Below, one piece after another: positions 44,407-56,980 of a stretch of 64,000 nucleotides of DNA. A program made the position numbers and the translations under genes. The stretch lies in assembly GCA_030760725.1 (NCBI GenBank), contig JASWHV010000013.1, positions 40,706,699 to 40,770,698 on the forward strand, read 5' to 3'. This stretch comes from Neostapfia colusana. Lineage: Eukaryota; Streptophyta; Magnoliopsida; Poales; Poaceae. The notes under the pieces are model-generated. The model worked only from the letters and a program-made list of their open reading frames with translations, did not search any database and was not told where the DNA came from. The stretch's first letter is position 1, and every line of letters starts with the position of its first letter.

Positions 44407-45351
44407 ATGGCAGCCGATAAGCAGTTGGAGAACAGGTGGGTGGTGTCCCACTGTTCTCACCGCAGCGGCTATCCGGAAGCATTGAGGCATATGATTCAAT
44501 ATTTCAGGTACAACCAGATGCTGCAATACTTCGCCAAGGAAGAAGGCGAAGAGGGGAACAAGACGTGGACAATCCATGTCGAAGTACCTGCAGGACCTAC
44601 GCCACCCGGGTGGGCACCATTCACCGTCACGGTGAAAGGTAGACAGCCGGAAGGGATGTGGCATGTGGCAGCCCGTGACACCATGTCACGTTTCTGCCAG
44701 CTACACGTGAGAGCGATGGAGGGCACTCCATACGCGCTCGTTCCGGTGGAGGGACGGGCTCATCATGTGTGGGAAGAAATGTACCTGGAGGAAACGGACC
44801 CGAGTTGCCCAAGGTACAGCCCCACAGAGGCAAATCTCAGCCTCCAGGTGAGGGCGGGAAACGCCGTGATGGACAGCCAAGCTGTTCATACGGAGCATCT
44901 CGCCACAAAGCTCAAGGAGAGCACAAGCCGTGGAGATCATTTCGAGAGTGCTCACAGCGCACTCCGCAATGTGCTCCTTCCGACGATCAAGCAACTGAAT
45001 GAGCAGCATAATCACTTGCGTCGTCTGAAGAAGGCGAAGAAGAAAAGCCGTGTCGACATCGTGGCGTTGCAAGAACTGGTACAGAATCTAACCCAGCAGA
45101 ACGAGGACCTTACACAAGAGCGGGACGACGCTATTGAGGAAGGGCAAGGCTGGAAAGAGGACTACAACCAGGCCATGGATGAGGTGCATGATTTACAGGA
45201 CCTCGTACCGCCGGTATTGGGCACACCGGTGGTCTTGGGTCTTCCAGCCATGGGAGAGCCCGAGATGGGAGGAGAGGTGGTAGATCCAGAGCCACCAGCA
45301 GAAGTACCGGAGGAGGACAACCCGCAGGAGGTCGAGTTCTACTCCGAGTAG
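44407..45351 (+). CDS. Tek-D ORF0, hypothetical protein upstream of gag (314 aa)
   Basis: An intact 314-codon ORF in the same sense as gag-pol, from ATG 44407 directly after an acceptor-like TTTTTACAG. The N-terminal half looks folded (WVVSHCSHRSGYPEALRHMI and WHVAARDTMSRFCQLHVRAM). Residues about 190-265 are rich in charged and Leu/Gln residues (LKKAKKKSR, LTQQNEDLTQERDD) and should form a coiled coil. The C-terminal 45 residues are acidic and proline rich. No enzyme motif was seen. Extra ORFs before gag have, as I recall, been described for RIRE3/RIRE8-type rice elements as orf0; homology to those is unchecked. Tek-A, -B and -C lack it. A structural or RNA-binding accessory role is only a guess. 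Confidence 0.85.
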   Translation: MAADKQLENRWVVSHCSHRSGYPEALRHMIQYFRYNQMLQYFAKEEGEEGNKTWTIHVEVPAGPTPPGWAPFTVTVKGRQPEGMWHVAARDTMSRFCQLHVRAMEGTPYALVPVEGRAHHVWEEMYLEETDPSCPRYSPTEANLSLQVRAGNAVMDSQAVHTEHLATKLKESTSRGDHFESAHSALRNVLLPTIKQLNEQHNHLRRLKKAKKKSRVDIVALQELVQNLTQQNEDLTQERDDAIEEGQGWKEDYNQAMDEVHDLQDLVPPVLGTPVVLGLPAMGEPEMGGEVVDPEPPAEVPEEDNPQEVEFYSE

Positions 45352-45623
45352 GGGGTTACAGTTGCCAAGTAGGGCAGCTAGGGTAGTGTAACCCAAGTTT
45401 TGTAATAGGTGACATGTCGTGTAGGCAGTAGTGTATGTATAGGTAGTGATGACATGAGCACAAGTTCTCGGAGAACCGAGAACAATGTATCTTGTATAAA
45501 GTTTATGCTTTATCAATATATGTGAATGTTGTGCAAATTATTCATGTGTCACTTCAATACCTACTGTTGCATATGGAATTTTAAGTATGACATGTGCTAA
45601 TCGCTGCTGTTTGGAATTTCAGA
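45352..45623 (+). other. Tek-D ORF0-gag spacer
   Basis: A 272-bp non-coding spacer, AT-rich toward the end, closing with TGGAATTTCAG and one further A before the gag ATG. Confidence 0.6.
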
Positions 45624-48600
45624 ATGACGCGTACTCGTGCCAACACGGACGTTGGGGGTACTAGCCAAGGGGGAGAGACCTCCCAACAGCCTCCCGAGGA
45701 CTCCTCGGGACAGCAGCAGCAATAGCAAAAGCAAGCACCGCGACCGCCACTGCCAACGGTTACATTGGCCGACATCGTCGCGGCAATGGCGGATTCACAT
45801 CAGCAGCACACGGAGTTGCTGCAAACTCTCATCGCTAATACGTCTCGCCCAGAGAGACGTCAAGACTGTGAGGAGCGTCAACAGAGCTCCTACTCCGACT
45901 TCCTGGCGACTCATCCCCCGGTATTCTCAAGGGCGGATGAACCTCTTGACGCGGACAACTGGCTCCGCGCAATAGAGATGAAGTTCGGGCTGCTCCAGAT
46001 AAGCGAGCAGCGCAAGACTCAGTTCGTGGTCCAGCAGCTCCAAGGATCCGCAAGCGCGTGGTGGGCAAACTTTTGTGCTTCAGAGCCCACCGACCGAGTT
46101 ATGACCTGGACGGAGTTCCGGACGGCCTTCAGGGCCTATCACATACCGCCAGGTCTGATGAAATGGAAGATGGAGGAGTTCTTACACCTGCAACACGGGA
46201 GCCGGAACGCGCTGGAATACTTCAGGGCGTTCAACAATCTCGCGCTCTACGTGTCGTATCACGCCAATACCGACGAGAAGCGGCGGGACCATTTTTACCA
46301 GGGGCTTAACCCGCTCCTGAAGGAAAAGTTGGTGATGCTCAATCGCGGCAGCATCAACGACATCATTGATGCTGCGATTGTTCAGGAGGACTCCGGCAAG
46401 GAGTTGGCGGCGGCGGAGAGAAAGCGAAGCGTGCCGCAAGGCAGCGGAGAAGGTGGCAGTCATTCTCAGAAGATTCGGATGGTGAATCGCCCACCATCAG
46501 GTCCACGCTGGCAGCCACCCCAGAGGTCGATGCCTTTCCGCAGTCGACCGTATTCTTCACCGGCATTCAGGCCGGCACTGCCAGCACCACCTCCACAACA
46601 ACAACAGCAGCAGCAGCGGACGATGCCGCGTGCGTATGCACCTCAGCAGCGCATGCCGGGCTTTCGTCGCCCGAGCACTACACCAGCAGCGGCCACATGT
46701 TACAGGTGTGGTCGTCCAGGACACTTCACTAGCAGTTGCCCGGAGAGGCAAGGCGGCGGAGTTGCACCGCAGTTTCTGGGGAGGAATCAACCCCGGAACC
46801 CCACCAATGCGCGGCGGGCAAACCCTAGGCCCGGCACGGTCCACCAGCTTGCCATAGAGGATGTGCCGGAGGGTGAGCCAATCCTTGCGGGTATGTTCCA
46901 ACTCCACCAGCATCCCGCCATAGTATTATTTGATTCAGGCGCCACACATAGCTTCATTAGCCAAGCTTTCATTGATAAATATAGCTTGCAAATACTACCC
47001 ACCGATAGTCCTTATGTGATCTGTTCACCGGGTGGGAAAATTTCAGCAAGCATGATGGTCCCAAAAGTGCCATTGTGCTTAGAGGGTAGAGTCTACCCTA
47101 CGTCTCTCATAATCTTAGAGGGACAAAAGGTCGATGTCATCTTAGGGATGTCGTGGTTAACCCACCACGGCGATGTTTTAGACACCGTCCTCCGAGTTGT
47201 GCACTTGGACTCAGAAGTGCACGAGTCTCACTCCTTATTTCTGGACAGTCCAGAAATAAAACTTCCAAGTGTCTATCAAGCCACAACCATCAGATTGGAA
47301 GATATTCCAGTGGTCCAAGAGTTTCCTGACGTATTCCCAGACGATTTGCCGGGGATGCCACCCGATAGAGAGGTAGAGTTCAAGATTGAACTTGCGCCGG
47401 GAACCATGCCAATATCCCGAAGGCCGTACAAGATGGCGACCAAGGAATTGGCTGAATTGAAGACCCAGCTAACGGACCTGCTGGAAAAGGGTTTTATTAG
47501 GCCGAGCTCCTCACCATGGGGCTGTTCGGTATTATTTGTGAAGAAGAAGGATGAGACGTTGTGGCTTTGCATGGACTATCATCCATTAAATGCCGTAACC
47601 ATCAAGAACAAGTACCGTTGCCACGGATCGATGTGTTGTTTGATCAGTTGGTCGAAGCAAAGATCTTTTCCAAGATGGACTTAAGATCTGGGTACCATCA
47701 GATTAAGATCGGGGCGGAAGATATTCCAAAGATAGCGTTCTCGACGAGGTACGGACTTTATGAGTACCTGGTCATGTCCTTCGGCCTCACCAATGCTCCA
47801 GCTCACTTCATGTATTTGTTGAACTCGGTATTCATGCCGGAGCTGGACAAGTTTGTCGTGGTCTTCATCGACGACATTCTGGTATATTCCAAGTCGGAGG
47901 AAGATCACAAGAAGCATCTGCGTATAGTCTTGCAACGGCTGCGGGATCACAAGCTATACGCGAAATTCAGCAAATGCGAGTTCTGGATATCGCAAGTGCC
48001 TTTTCTCGGGCATATCATCTCAGCGGAGGGTATCGCTGTAGACCCGAGCAAGATCACTCAAGTGCTGAATTGGAAATCCCCGAGGACTGTTCACGAGGTA
48101 CGGAGTTTCCTCGGACTCGCGGGATATTATCGGAGGTTCATTCCAAACTTTTTGAAGATTGCCAAGCCTATGACAGAGCTGCTGAAAAAGGCCACCAAAT
48201 ATGTTTGGAGTCCAGTGTGTGAAGCAGCATTCAAGGCTTTAGTTAAACACCTAACATCAGCACCGGTTTTGGCGCTGCCAGACACAACAAAACCGTTCGA
48301 TGTGTACTGCGATGCATCTGGCATTGGGCTCGGATGTGTGCTGATGCAAGACCGAAGAGTGGTCGCATATGGATCATGGCATCTTAGAAACCATGAGCAA
48401 AATTATCCAACTCACGACTTGGAGCTCGCTGCCGTGGTACTTGCACTAAAAATGTGGAGGCACTACCTACTCGGTAACCTCGTACATTTATATACCGACC
48501 ACAAGAGACTCAAGTACATATTCACTCTGAAGGAGCTGAACATGAGGCAGCGAAGATGTTTAGAATTGATAAAAGATTACGAAATAGAGATCCATTATCA

Positions 48601-50221
48601 TCCGGGCAAGGCAAACGTAGTGGCAGATGAGCTGAGCCGCAAGTCACACGCCAACAATCTGACCATCACACCGTTGGAAGAGAGCGAACCACCACTACAT
48701 GTGATTCCACACGGAGCTCTCTACAACCTAGCTTTGATCCCAACCATCCGTGAAGAGATAGCGGCAGCTCAGAAACATGACAAGGGCATGTCTCATTTGC
48801 GGAGGTGTGTATACAGTGGGGAGTTGAAATGTTTCCGGAAGGACGGAGACGGCGTCCTATGGTTCAAGGACCGGATCGTCGTACCCCGTAACCCAGAATT
48901 ACGGAAGAAAATCTTTGATGAGGCTCACTTGTCAAAGTTTTCTATTCACCCCGGCAGCAACAAAATGTATCAAGAACTCAGAAGCAAGTTTTGGTGGACA
49001 CGGATGAAAAGGGAAATCGCAAAGTACGTGTCCGAGTGTGATACATGTCGTAGGGTGAAGGCGGATCATATGCAGAAACCGGGACTGCTACAACCACTGG
49101 GCGTTCCTGCCTGGAAGTGGGAGGATGTGAGCATGGACTTCATCGTCGGTTTACCCACCACCTTTCAAAAACATGATTCCGTGTGGGTGATCGTCGACCG
49201 GCTCATCAAGGTTGCCCATTTCATCCCGGTCAACACCAACTACAACGGCAAGAAGTACGCTGAACTGTACATCTCACGGATCCTATGCTTGTACGGCGTA
49301 CCCCGTACCATCATATCGGATCGGGGCACTTTATTTGTGTCCTGTTTTTGGGAGCAGCTGCACGCTGCCTTGGGGACGAAGCTGATCCGTAGTTCAGCAT
49401 ACCACCCGCAGACAGATGGGCAAACCGAGCGGGTAAATCAGATCTTAGAGGACATGCTACGAGCTTGCGCTATCAACCACGGCATGAATTGGGATGATCA
49501 CTTGCCGTTAGCCGAGTTCTCATACAACAATGGGTATCAGGCCAGCACAAAGATGGCGCCTTACGAGGCGCTATACGGGAGAAAATGCCGCACACCATTG
49601 AACTGGTGCGAGTCTGGCGAAAGGGTTACCTTCGGGATTGACTTTGTCAACAACACGGAAGAGAAGGTTCGACTGATTCAAGCGAACCTAAAAGCCGCCC
49701 AATCCCATCAGAAACAGTATGCGGACTGGAGAAGACACCCATTACAATTCGAAGTCGGGGATCACGTATACCTACGTATGTCTCCAATGAAGGGCGTGAA
49801 CAGATTCGCGGTAAGAGGAAAGTTGTCAACTCAATTCATCGGTCCATTTCAGATTACCGAAAGATGTGGATCGGTAGCATACCGGCTGAAATTACCAGAA
49901 GCACTTTCCGGTGTGCACAACGTCTTTCACATTTCCAAGCTGACGAAGTGTCTCAAGCTATCAACTACCGTTCAGCTGGAAGACATTGAAGAACTGCAAC
50001 CAGATCTCACCTATCGGGAGGAACCGGTTCAGATTATTGACAAAAAGGCCCGGACCACACGCAACCGTACGTTGTGGTTCTACAAAGTTCTATGGAGTAA
50101 TCACTCCGTGGACGAAGCGACATGGGAGAGCGAAGAATTTCTTCGCACTAACTACCCTGACTTTTTCACGTCGCATATCCGGAAATTTTCCAGCGCCCTC
50201 TCTCTCATTTTCACCTTATAA
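45624..50221 (+). pseudogene. gag-pol: Tek-D gag-pol polyprotein, nearly intact
   Basis: The start is ATG 45624 (MTRTRANTDVGG). Gag carries the knuckle CYRCGRPGHFTSSC near 46700-46740, protease DSGATHSF near 46934, RT FIDDILVYSK near 47863, and RNase H to about 48650. Integrase has H-H/C-C near 48950-49080 and core residues in DFIVGLP, SDRGTLF and TERVNQ. A C-terminal chromodomain (LWFYKVLWSNHSVDEATWES) ends at 50221. Only two lesions are seen: TAG at 45723 in a glutamine run of gag, and loss of one base near 47613 in RT, after which the frame continues open to the end (47561-50221). The chromodomain is expected to guide integration to marked heterochromatin. Confidence 0.94.
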
Positions 50222-50241
50222 TCTCAGGACGAGATTCTTTT

Positions 50242-50254
50242 AAGGGGGGAGGAA
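50242..50254 (+). other. Polypurine tract of Tek-D
   Basis: AAGGGGGGAGGAA, directly before the TGTAAGGG start of the 3' LTR. Confidence 0.9.
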
Positions 50255-52872
50255 TGTAAGGGCCTCAGTTTTTGACACATATTTGAAGTGTTCATCACCA
50301 CACCACACACCTCATTTGAAGCAAGTTGATGAACACAAATGAAGAGCAAGTAACCACCATCAACATGCTCATTAGAGAACAAACTCACATATTGCCAAAG
50401 TGGTATTTCCCACATGTGATATAGAGGGGCTGGGCATATGAAAACTCCTACACATTTCTAAGGATGTCCATGCCAAGTTTCACCCAAATTCAAAACCTTT
50501 TTGAGGTCATTTTGGGTATAGCTAGAAAGAGGGCAGTTTGAAACCATATTCAAATTCAAACTGTTTTTATCTCATGAATTCAAAAGTGGGAGGCACATTC
50601 TTATTCAGCACATTTTTGTGAGCTCACACACCAATTTTCATTCCATTTGGGGTTGTTCTTGACATGAGCTAAGTGGGGCAAATTCAAACTTTATTTGAAT
50701 TTCAAACTGAACATGTGCTGAAATTCATTCAAACCAAACCAAATTTGAATTCTAATCAATTCAAATGGCTCATGGGTGAATAATTTGAATCACCATGGGT
50801 ATTTTGGGGCTCACTGTTTACAACAGTGATTAGGAGTGAATTTCAGAGGTTAAAATCCCAGGTGGGACCCACATGTCAGCCACTGAGGCAGAAGAAACCG
50901 ACTGAGAGCTCAGCTCGGGTACTCGCGCGCGCTGCAGCGACCGCCACGGCGAAGAAACGGTGAGGACAGCAGCTGCTTGCCGCCCTCGGCCGGTGACCCT
51001 CCTCGCAGGGTCCCTATCTGCGCGCCCGAGCAGTCGCAGGGGGTCTTCACCGCTGCCTCGTCACATTTCCACCCAGAAAGCCGAAGCTCCTCGCCGCCCG
51101 AGTGAACTGTCGGTTCCTCATCGCCCAGCCGATCCAGTGACCCTCCCGGCGATCTGAGACCAGCACCGGGTGCGCCAAGCCATCTTCAACACCTTCACAT
51201 CGGTTCCAGACCCTGCGCAGTCTTCCTTTCTCTGCCGGTTCAGCTCGAGACACCACTGCGGGAACCATTCTTCCGGCCACCACAGCCCACCGTTCACCGA
51301 GCGGTGAACAGCAAAGAGGTTCGCCTTCAGTCCCTCTTTCATTCCCGCAAGCTCCGGCGGCGTGACAAACGCTGCTTAGGCCAGAATTTCATGTTTTCGC
51401 GACGGTGTGCAAAAGTGAGGTCTGTACCGATCAGAGAAATTCGTAAGCCACACTGCATCACTCATCCTCTAATGGAGAGGATCAATTCTAGTAGCCCGTA
51501 CGAGTCCATAGGAGCAGGAACCACGAAGAACCGTGGAGGGAAACCGCTGTTCTTCGAGTTTTAGTAGAAATCCCGATTTCCGGCCTAGGTCGCACTGTGA
51601 CAGCCCAAAACAGCCTTTCCTGAGCTCCGTGGAGCTCATGTCGACTTTCCTATGGTCCACTGATGCTCGACGACCCTTAGCTCGATCGAGTTAGGTGCTA
51701 GGGAGGATGGCCAACACGGCCGAAGTTCTCCCGAGGCTGCTGCTCGTCGCCGACCATGTGCCGGCCATTTTCATGACAAGCTGAGGCCGGAATCGTGTTC
51801 CCCGACTGAAAGTAGGCAGGGGCGGCCAAAAGCGTGAAGCTTGGAACTCCACAGAAGCTGCCGGCGAGCTCTCCGGCGAGGTACCCCGGCGGCAGAGCGC
51901 GGGCGGCGAGAGGTACACGAAGGGGGTGGACCCCAGCTGTCAGCGGCAGATAGTTTAAATCGGGATCGGGCTGCGGCCGGGATCTGGTGTGCTGGCGCGT
52001 AAAAACCCTGTGGGCCTCAATGTGCTGTCGCCTCCACGCCTAACACGTGTCCCCGGGGGCCCCGGCAGATTTAAACTTTTTTCCCGAATTTCAGTTTTAG
52101 TCCAAACTTCAAATCCTCATAACTTTGGCTACGAAGCTCCAAATCGAGTGAACCAAATTTTGTTGGATTCAGCTCTCTGAGCACTTTCCAGAAAATCAAG
52201 TTTCACTTCATGAAAACCCTTATTTCTCCAGAATTAATTCCTCAAAATTTAAACTGCGAATTTTAACTGGAGAATCCTTTGGGGGAAATTCTGAAATTTT
52301 GCTGGGATGTTCACCAAAATATCCCTGAACTACCATAAAAATTTCAGATCCATTTGAGCTAATTTGATCCACCTAATGGTGTGATTAGTGAAACTGTTCC
52401 AGAGAAAATAGAAAATGTTCAGAAACATTTTCAGAATTTCCCCTGGAATTGTTTAGCTCATATCTTTAGTTAGGAACCTTCAAATTTAGTGAGACCAATT
52501 CCATTAGAAACCTCTGAAAATCTAGTTTTCAGAAAGTCATAGTTTATTATATGAAAATCCTTAGAACACCTAACAGCCTTCAATTAAGGTCAAGTACATA
52601 ATTAATTGTGGAGGGCTCAAATGAGCTTTGCTGCAACTAAAACTTGACCAAGTCTCTGTTTAGGTTGTAACCAAGCCACAGTAAAAGTTGCACGGGCATT
52701 GGGTCTGTCTATTAAGAGTTATAGATTTCACAAGTTTAAAAGTACATTCAAATGCATTAATTTAATACATGTACTTCTTATATCATGTAGTCGCTAAGGT
52801 CGAGGAGGAACCCGAAGTCCTAGACTTCATTACTCCGGAGGAGCAGCTAGCCTACGACCAAGAGCAGCAAGG
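50255..52872 (+). repeat. 3' LTR of Tek-D, left 2618 bp (interrupted)
   Basis: Matches 38868-41499 of the 5' LTR, but poorly across the GC-rich block (about 50870-51650 against 39480-40260). It keeps the 81-bp exon-like piece at 52791-52871. Tek-C begins right after GCAAGG at 52872, where the 5' LTR goes on with CAAGCTCTGG. Confidence 0.9.
52868..52872. other. Probable target site of Tek-C (CAAGG), left copy
   Basis: Five bases before the TGTGGCGG end of Tek-C. The right copy should be found after its 5' LTR, beyond the window. Confidence 0.6.
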
Positions 52873-55800
52873 TGTGGCGGACCGGGATCCGCTCATCCAG
52901 GATCACAGAGGGTGGTGCCGCGCAATGCGACACCCGACAGCACACGTCATAAGGACACAATATATTACATTAGAAAACAAACCGAACTGTACAAATGGTA
53001 CAATATTCAGTTACAAACTATTGTATTTATTACACAGCGGAAGTCTACTTTTCTACAACTCACGCCCGCCTACCTAGCAAAAGTCGGTTGCCCAGCCCTA
53101 GGGCAACCCACACTAGCTGCACTCCTCAGCTCAGCGCGGTGTGTACGGCTCCCACTCAGCCGTGGTCCCCGACGGAGGGTAACCCTCGCCGGTGGACTCG
53201 TACTCCGAGTCCGTGGGTGGCTCCTCATCTGAAAAACACTTAAGCAGCAACCGTGAGCATGAAGGCTCAGCAAGGCTTAACCGACTCACCTAAACATGAA
53301 ACTCTACATGAGGTGTACAATGACATAGGATAGTGATATTGCAGCAACTGGCCACGCCTACAAGTTCATCCTTAGTTCAGCTTTTAGCAACAAGTTAACA
53401 GTTCAGGAAGCTGAATTTTAGTAAGCAATATTTGGTGGCAAACATGTAGCAATATAATATTATATCATAGCCACAATATTGAATCAACATATTTCATGCA
53501 TTAATCTACGTCACGACTCAGTGACCAAGTGGTACTCTTCACCGTGAGGGATGGCGAACCGACTCGATATACACCTGCAGGGAAACCCAAAGAGCACGCC
53601 ACGTACACCCACCCGTGGAGCTGCACAGCACGCTCACTCGATGTCGTACGGGACAACCTTTCACCCAACAGCCCAAACGTCGAACCGGTCGCACCGAAAC
53701 GAGCAGGAGGTTCCCCACACGGAGCATCTCTCTATGCCCGTTGGCAGATTTCCACCTTGCTGTCCTCAACCTACACCTATAAATCGGTGTGCTATGCCTC
53801 GACGCCCGGAGGTTTAGGCTACATCGGTTTATCGGGGCCCATATATCCGATATGCCTTCGGTACGTTCAAACTTGATCACCGTGGGCCGCACACGGATCG
53901 GTCCTCAATCTACACGGACAGGGCTGCGCACACAAGACTTCCTCTTGCTGCGCCCTAGCCCCTGCCAAGTCTCATTTTCATTACTAAAGTGATCTCACAT
54001 CACTCCACCGAACCCGTGTGTCCCAAGCCTATCTCGCGAGTAGAGTCCAACAACTTGACGTGTACCGAAGTTCTATGAAACATTAAGCCTAGCTTGTCTA
54101 CATGAGGTCTTAGACACTACCCTCACTCTTATGGAGACTTTTGGTCATGCAAGTGGGGTTTTCATCCATCCTACAACTAATGCACATTCACACTTCATAT
54201 GACACATGTAAACAAAGTAAAACTTGTAAGAAGTTAATGCAAACCGGGGCTTGCCTTGTTGCTGCTGGTCCGGGGTGAGTTCTTCTTCTGGAAGCAGGAA
54301 GTCGAGAACCTCCGGAGCTTCCTCGCCTTCAGCGACTACACGTTAATGAAATACTACATGTTAATGATATGTACATGAGTTTATAGTAACGCTTCTGCTA
54401 TTAGTTCTACTAACCAGTTTCTAACAACTTGAACTCTGTTTAAGAATTTAAAGATGAACTGGGTGTTGGTGGTTTGGGCTTAGACCTAAGCACATGGTTA
54501 AGTGCTAAGTGGTTTTCTCCTTTTTCCATATTAATCCCTCAAGTGGTTAAACAGGATAGGGGTGATCCAGACCTCCAATGGAGCTGAGAATTTTTGTATG
54601 AGTTCCTTGTCACAAGAAGACCTTCTGGACCAAACATTAGCACTTTTCATTTAGTGGTTTTCAGAATAATTCTCTTAGCAAATAAGTAAAGAAGAATTAA
54701 TTCTGAGGTAACACCCCTATTCATGCCCAACTTAGTGAACTACAATTTCAATTATAGCTCATAGAGATTGCATGAATTTTCCTAGCATTTTTGGAGCTAA
54801 GATTTGCCCAGAACTGAATTTCCAAGTTTTGGAAATTCTCTGAAAATGTTTCTGTATTCAAATAGACACAGCACCTTCAAATTTGAATTGCTCTGATCAA
54901 ATCAACTCCAAATGGTCTGAAACTTTTACAGGGTTTCACTAACATCCTAAAGAACATTCTGGCAAAATTTGGGGATTTTTTGGATGAACCAAACTCCCTC
55001 TAAAATTCTTTTGCTGAAAAGCTTTAAAGAATTTTCCAGAATTAATTAATGGGTTTCGTACAAATTGGGTTGTATATTTGGACAGACCTATGCAAGAGGA
55101 ATCCAACCCAATTTGAATCACTAAATTTGGAGCTTCCTAGCAAAAGTTATGGGATTCTAAAGTTTGAACTAAATCTGGAAATTCAAATTGATTTGGGAAA
55201 CATTCAAACTCTGACTGCGGGTCCCTCCTACACGTGTCGGCTGCTGGAATCACGCCACACGGGGCCACAGGACCCTTCCCATGTCACCACACTGGATCCC
55301 GGGCCGCAGCAGATCCGATGATTTAAAATATCACCACTGACATGCGGGGCCCCCAGTCGTCTTCCTCCTCCCGACGCACGCGCGATCCCGCCGCCGAGCT
55401 CGCCGGAGTTCTCGCCGGGAGGGGTTTCCGGTGCTTGGAACTTGCTGATTCTCGCCGCCCCCACGTATTTTCGTGCGGGGAACACGTTGCCGGGTGTATC
55501 TCAGATTGGCAACGGTCGGGAACCTAGGTGCGACGGTGACAGCGTCTGTGGCAACTCCGGCGATGTTGCTAGAGCGTTTTATCGCAGCAAACATGTCGCC
55601 GTTTGCTCGTACAGCATCACTGCACCGAGGAGAACACGGACCCTACCACCGATCTTGTTGGAACTCGCCGGAAGTATGACCTCACCGTCGGGCTAGGTCA
55701 AAATCCGACAAAAATAAAAAAATTTGATGAACGGCGGCTTCGCTCGATGATTCTCGGTGGTTCTTGATCCTATGAACGCGCACGGGGGTATAGAAGGTGT

Positions 55801-56914
55801 ACGCTACGTCGTGTGGGGGGTGGTTCGATGTGTGAGACGAATTTGCCGAATTTCTACCTTCGGCCACTATCGGATGTCGTCGGCAAAACTGAAATTCCGG
55901 CGAGCACGGTCCATGACACGCTGCCGGCGTTGTTGTGAAGCGAGAATGGTTACTAACGCACATTTTTGCTTTTGCAAGTCGATGGGAGAGGCTCTGTGGT
56001 GGCCGGGCGACGTGATCTTGTCGCGGCGGCTCTCTTCGGCGCTGTGGAGGAAGATCAGCTCGACGCCGACGTCCCGACGGATCTAGCGCCCGGTTCTTGC
56101 TTCTGCCACGCTAAAGGAAGTCCGGTGGTGCTGTGGGGCAGCTTAGCGCGTCGTGCCACGGGGTGGAGCAGCCGGGCGGCGGTGAACCGACGGCGCGCCT
56201 CTGTGCGGTCACGTTTATCGCCGAGGACACACGGGGATCGTTCAACGTCGGCTGTGAGGCGGTGTGGAACGCTGTGCTCTCGGTGGAGACGATAAAAGCA
56301 GAGAAACATCGATCCCCTAAGCAGCTCGGGAGGTGCTTCCGGTCTTCGGTCGTCCGCGCGGTGGCAGCCCGTGGGAGAGAGCAGCGCGCCCGGTGTGAAC
56401 CGTGAAACCGGTTGACTTAAGCAGTAAGTTTCTTCCCTCTCCTCTCACTGAAAATTGGGTCCCACAGCTCCCCTCTGCCAAAAAAGATCTCCAAATTTTT
56501 ACCTAATGTAAATTCAGCTATGAGGGATCCAAATTCGAAAACCATTTGGCCATTTGGCAATTTGTGCCACAATTTCAATTTGAATTCAAATTTCAATGAC
56601 AATTCACAACTTTCTTTGATATCCCTATCAAAGGACCTCCAAATCTTCTCAAAATTTGCCTCCCCCATAATTTGAACCTAAGGAATCAAAATATGCACTT
56701 TGATCCTTGTGTTAGCTGCTGCGACCATGAATTTGAATGCAACAGTTTTGAATCACCCTCTCATGTGTTATCAGACGTGTAGAAAGTTTGAACTAATACC
56801 CTCTTGATGGAGGTTACTTGCTCTTCACAAGTCTTCACAAGATATTGACCACAAAAATGTGGTGTTGTGAGGTGAAGAAAAGTTTTTGCAAGTCCCTTTT
56901 CTTGGGCTTTTACA
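52873..56914 (-). repeat. 3' LTR of Tek-C (4042 bp)
   Basis: Ends and AT-rich parts match Tek-A. The GC-rich block at about 55370-56440 does not match the Tek-A block at 8780-9840 beyond its left edge. It has TG/CA ends. Confidence 0.93.
53131..54335 (-). other. Putative split small ORF in Tek-C 3' LTR
   Basis: Segment 1 is 54335-54255 (81 bp) with GTGTAG before and CAAG|GCAAGC after. Segment 2 is 53228-53131 (98 bp) after TTTTTCAG, ending in TGA. Same phase as in Tek-A. Confidence 0.55.
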
Positions 56915-56927
56915 TCCCTCCCCCCTT
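56915..56927 (-). other. Polypurine tract of Tek-C
   Basis: Minus strand AAGGGGGGAGGGA next to the LTR start. Confidence 0.9.
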
Positions 56928-56980
56928 AAAAGAATATTGTCCCGAGATTACAAAAGAAGAGATAGTGATGTAATAGGGAC

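Larger units (their letters stand above)
38868..52872 (+). mobile_element. Tek-D: Tekay/Del-like chromovirus with extra ORF0, plus strand
   Basis: 5' LTR 38868-42908, primer site 42913-42924, leader, ORF0 44407-45351, gag-pol 45624-50221, polypurine tract 50242-50254, and 3' LTR from 50255, interrupted at 52872 by Tek-C. The strand is opposite to its host Tek-B. Coding damage is slight. The right end of its 3' LTR is outside the window. Confidence 0.93.
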
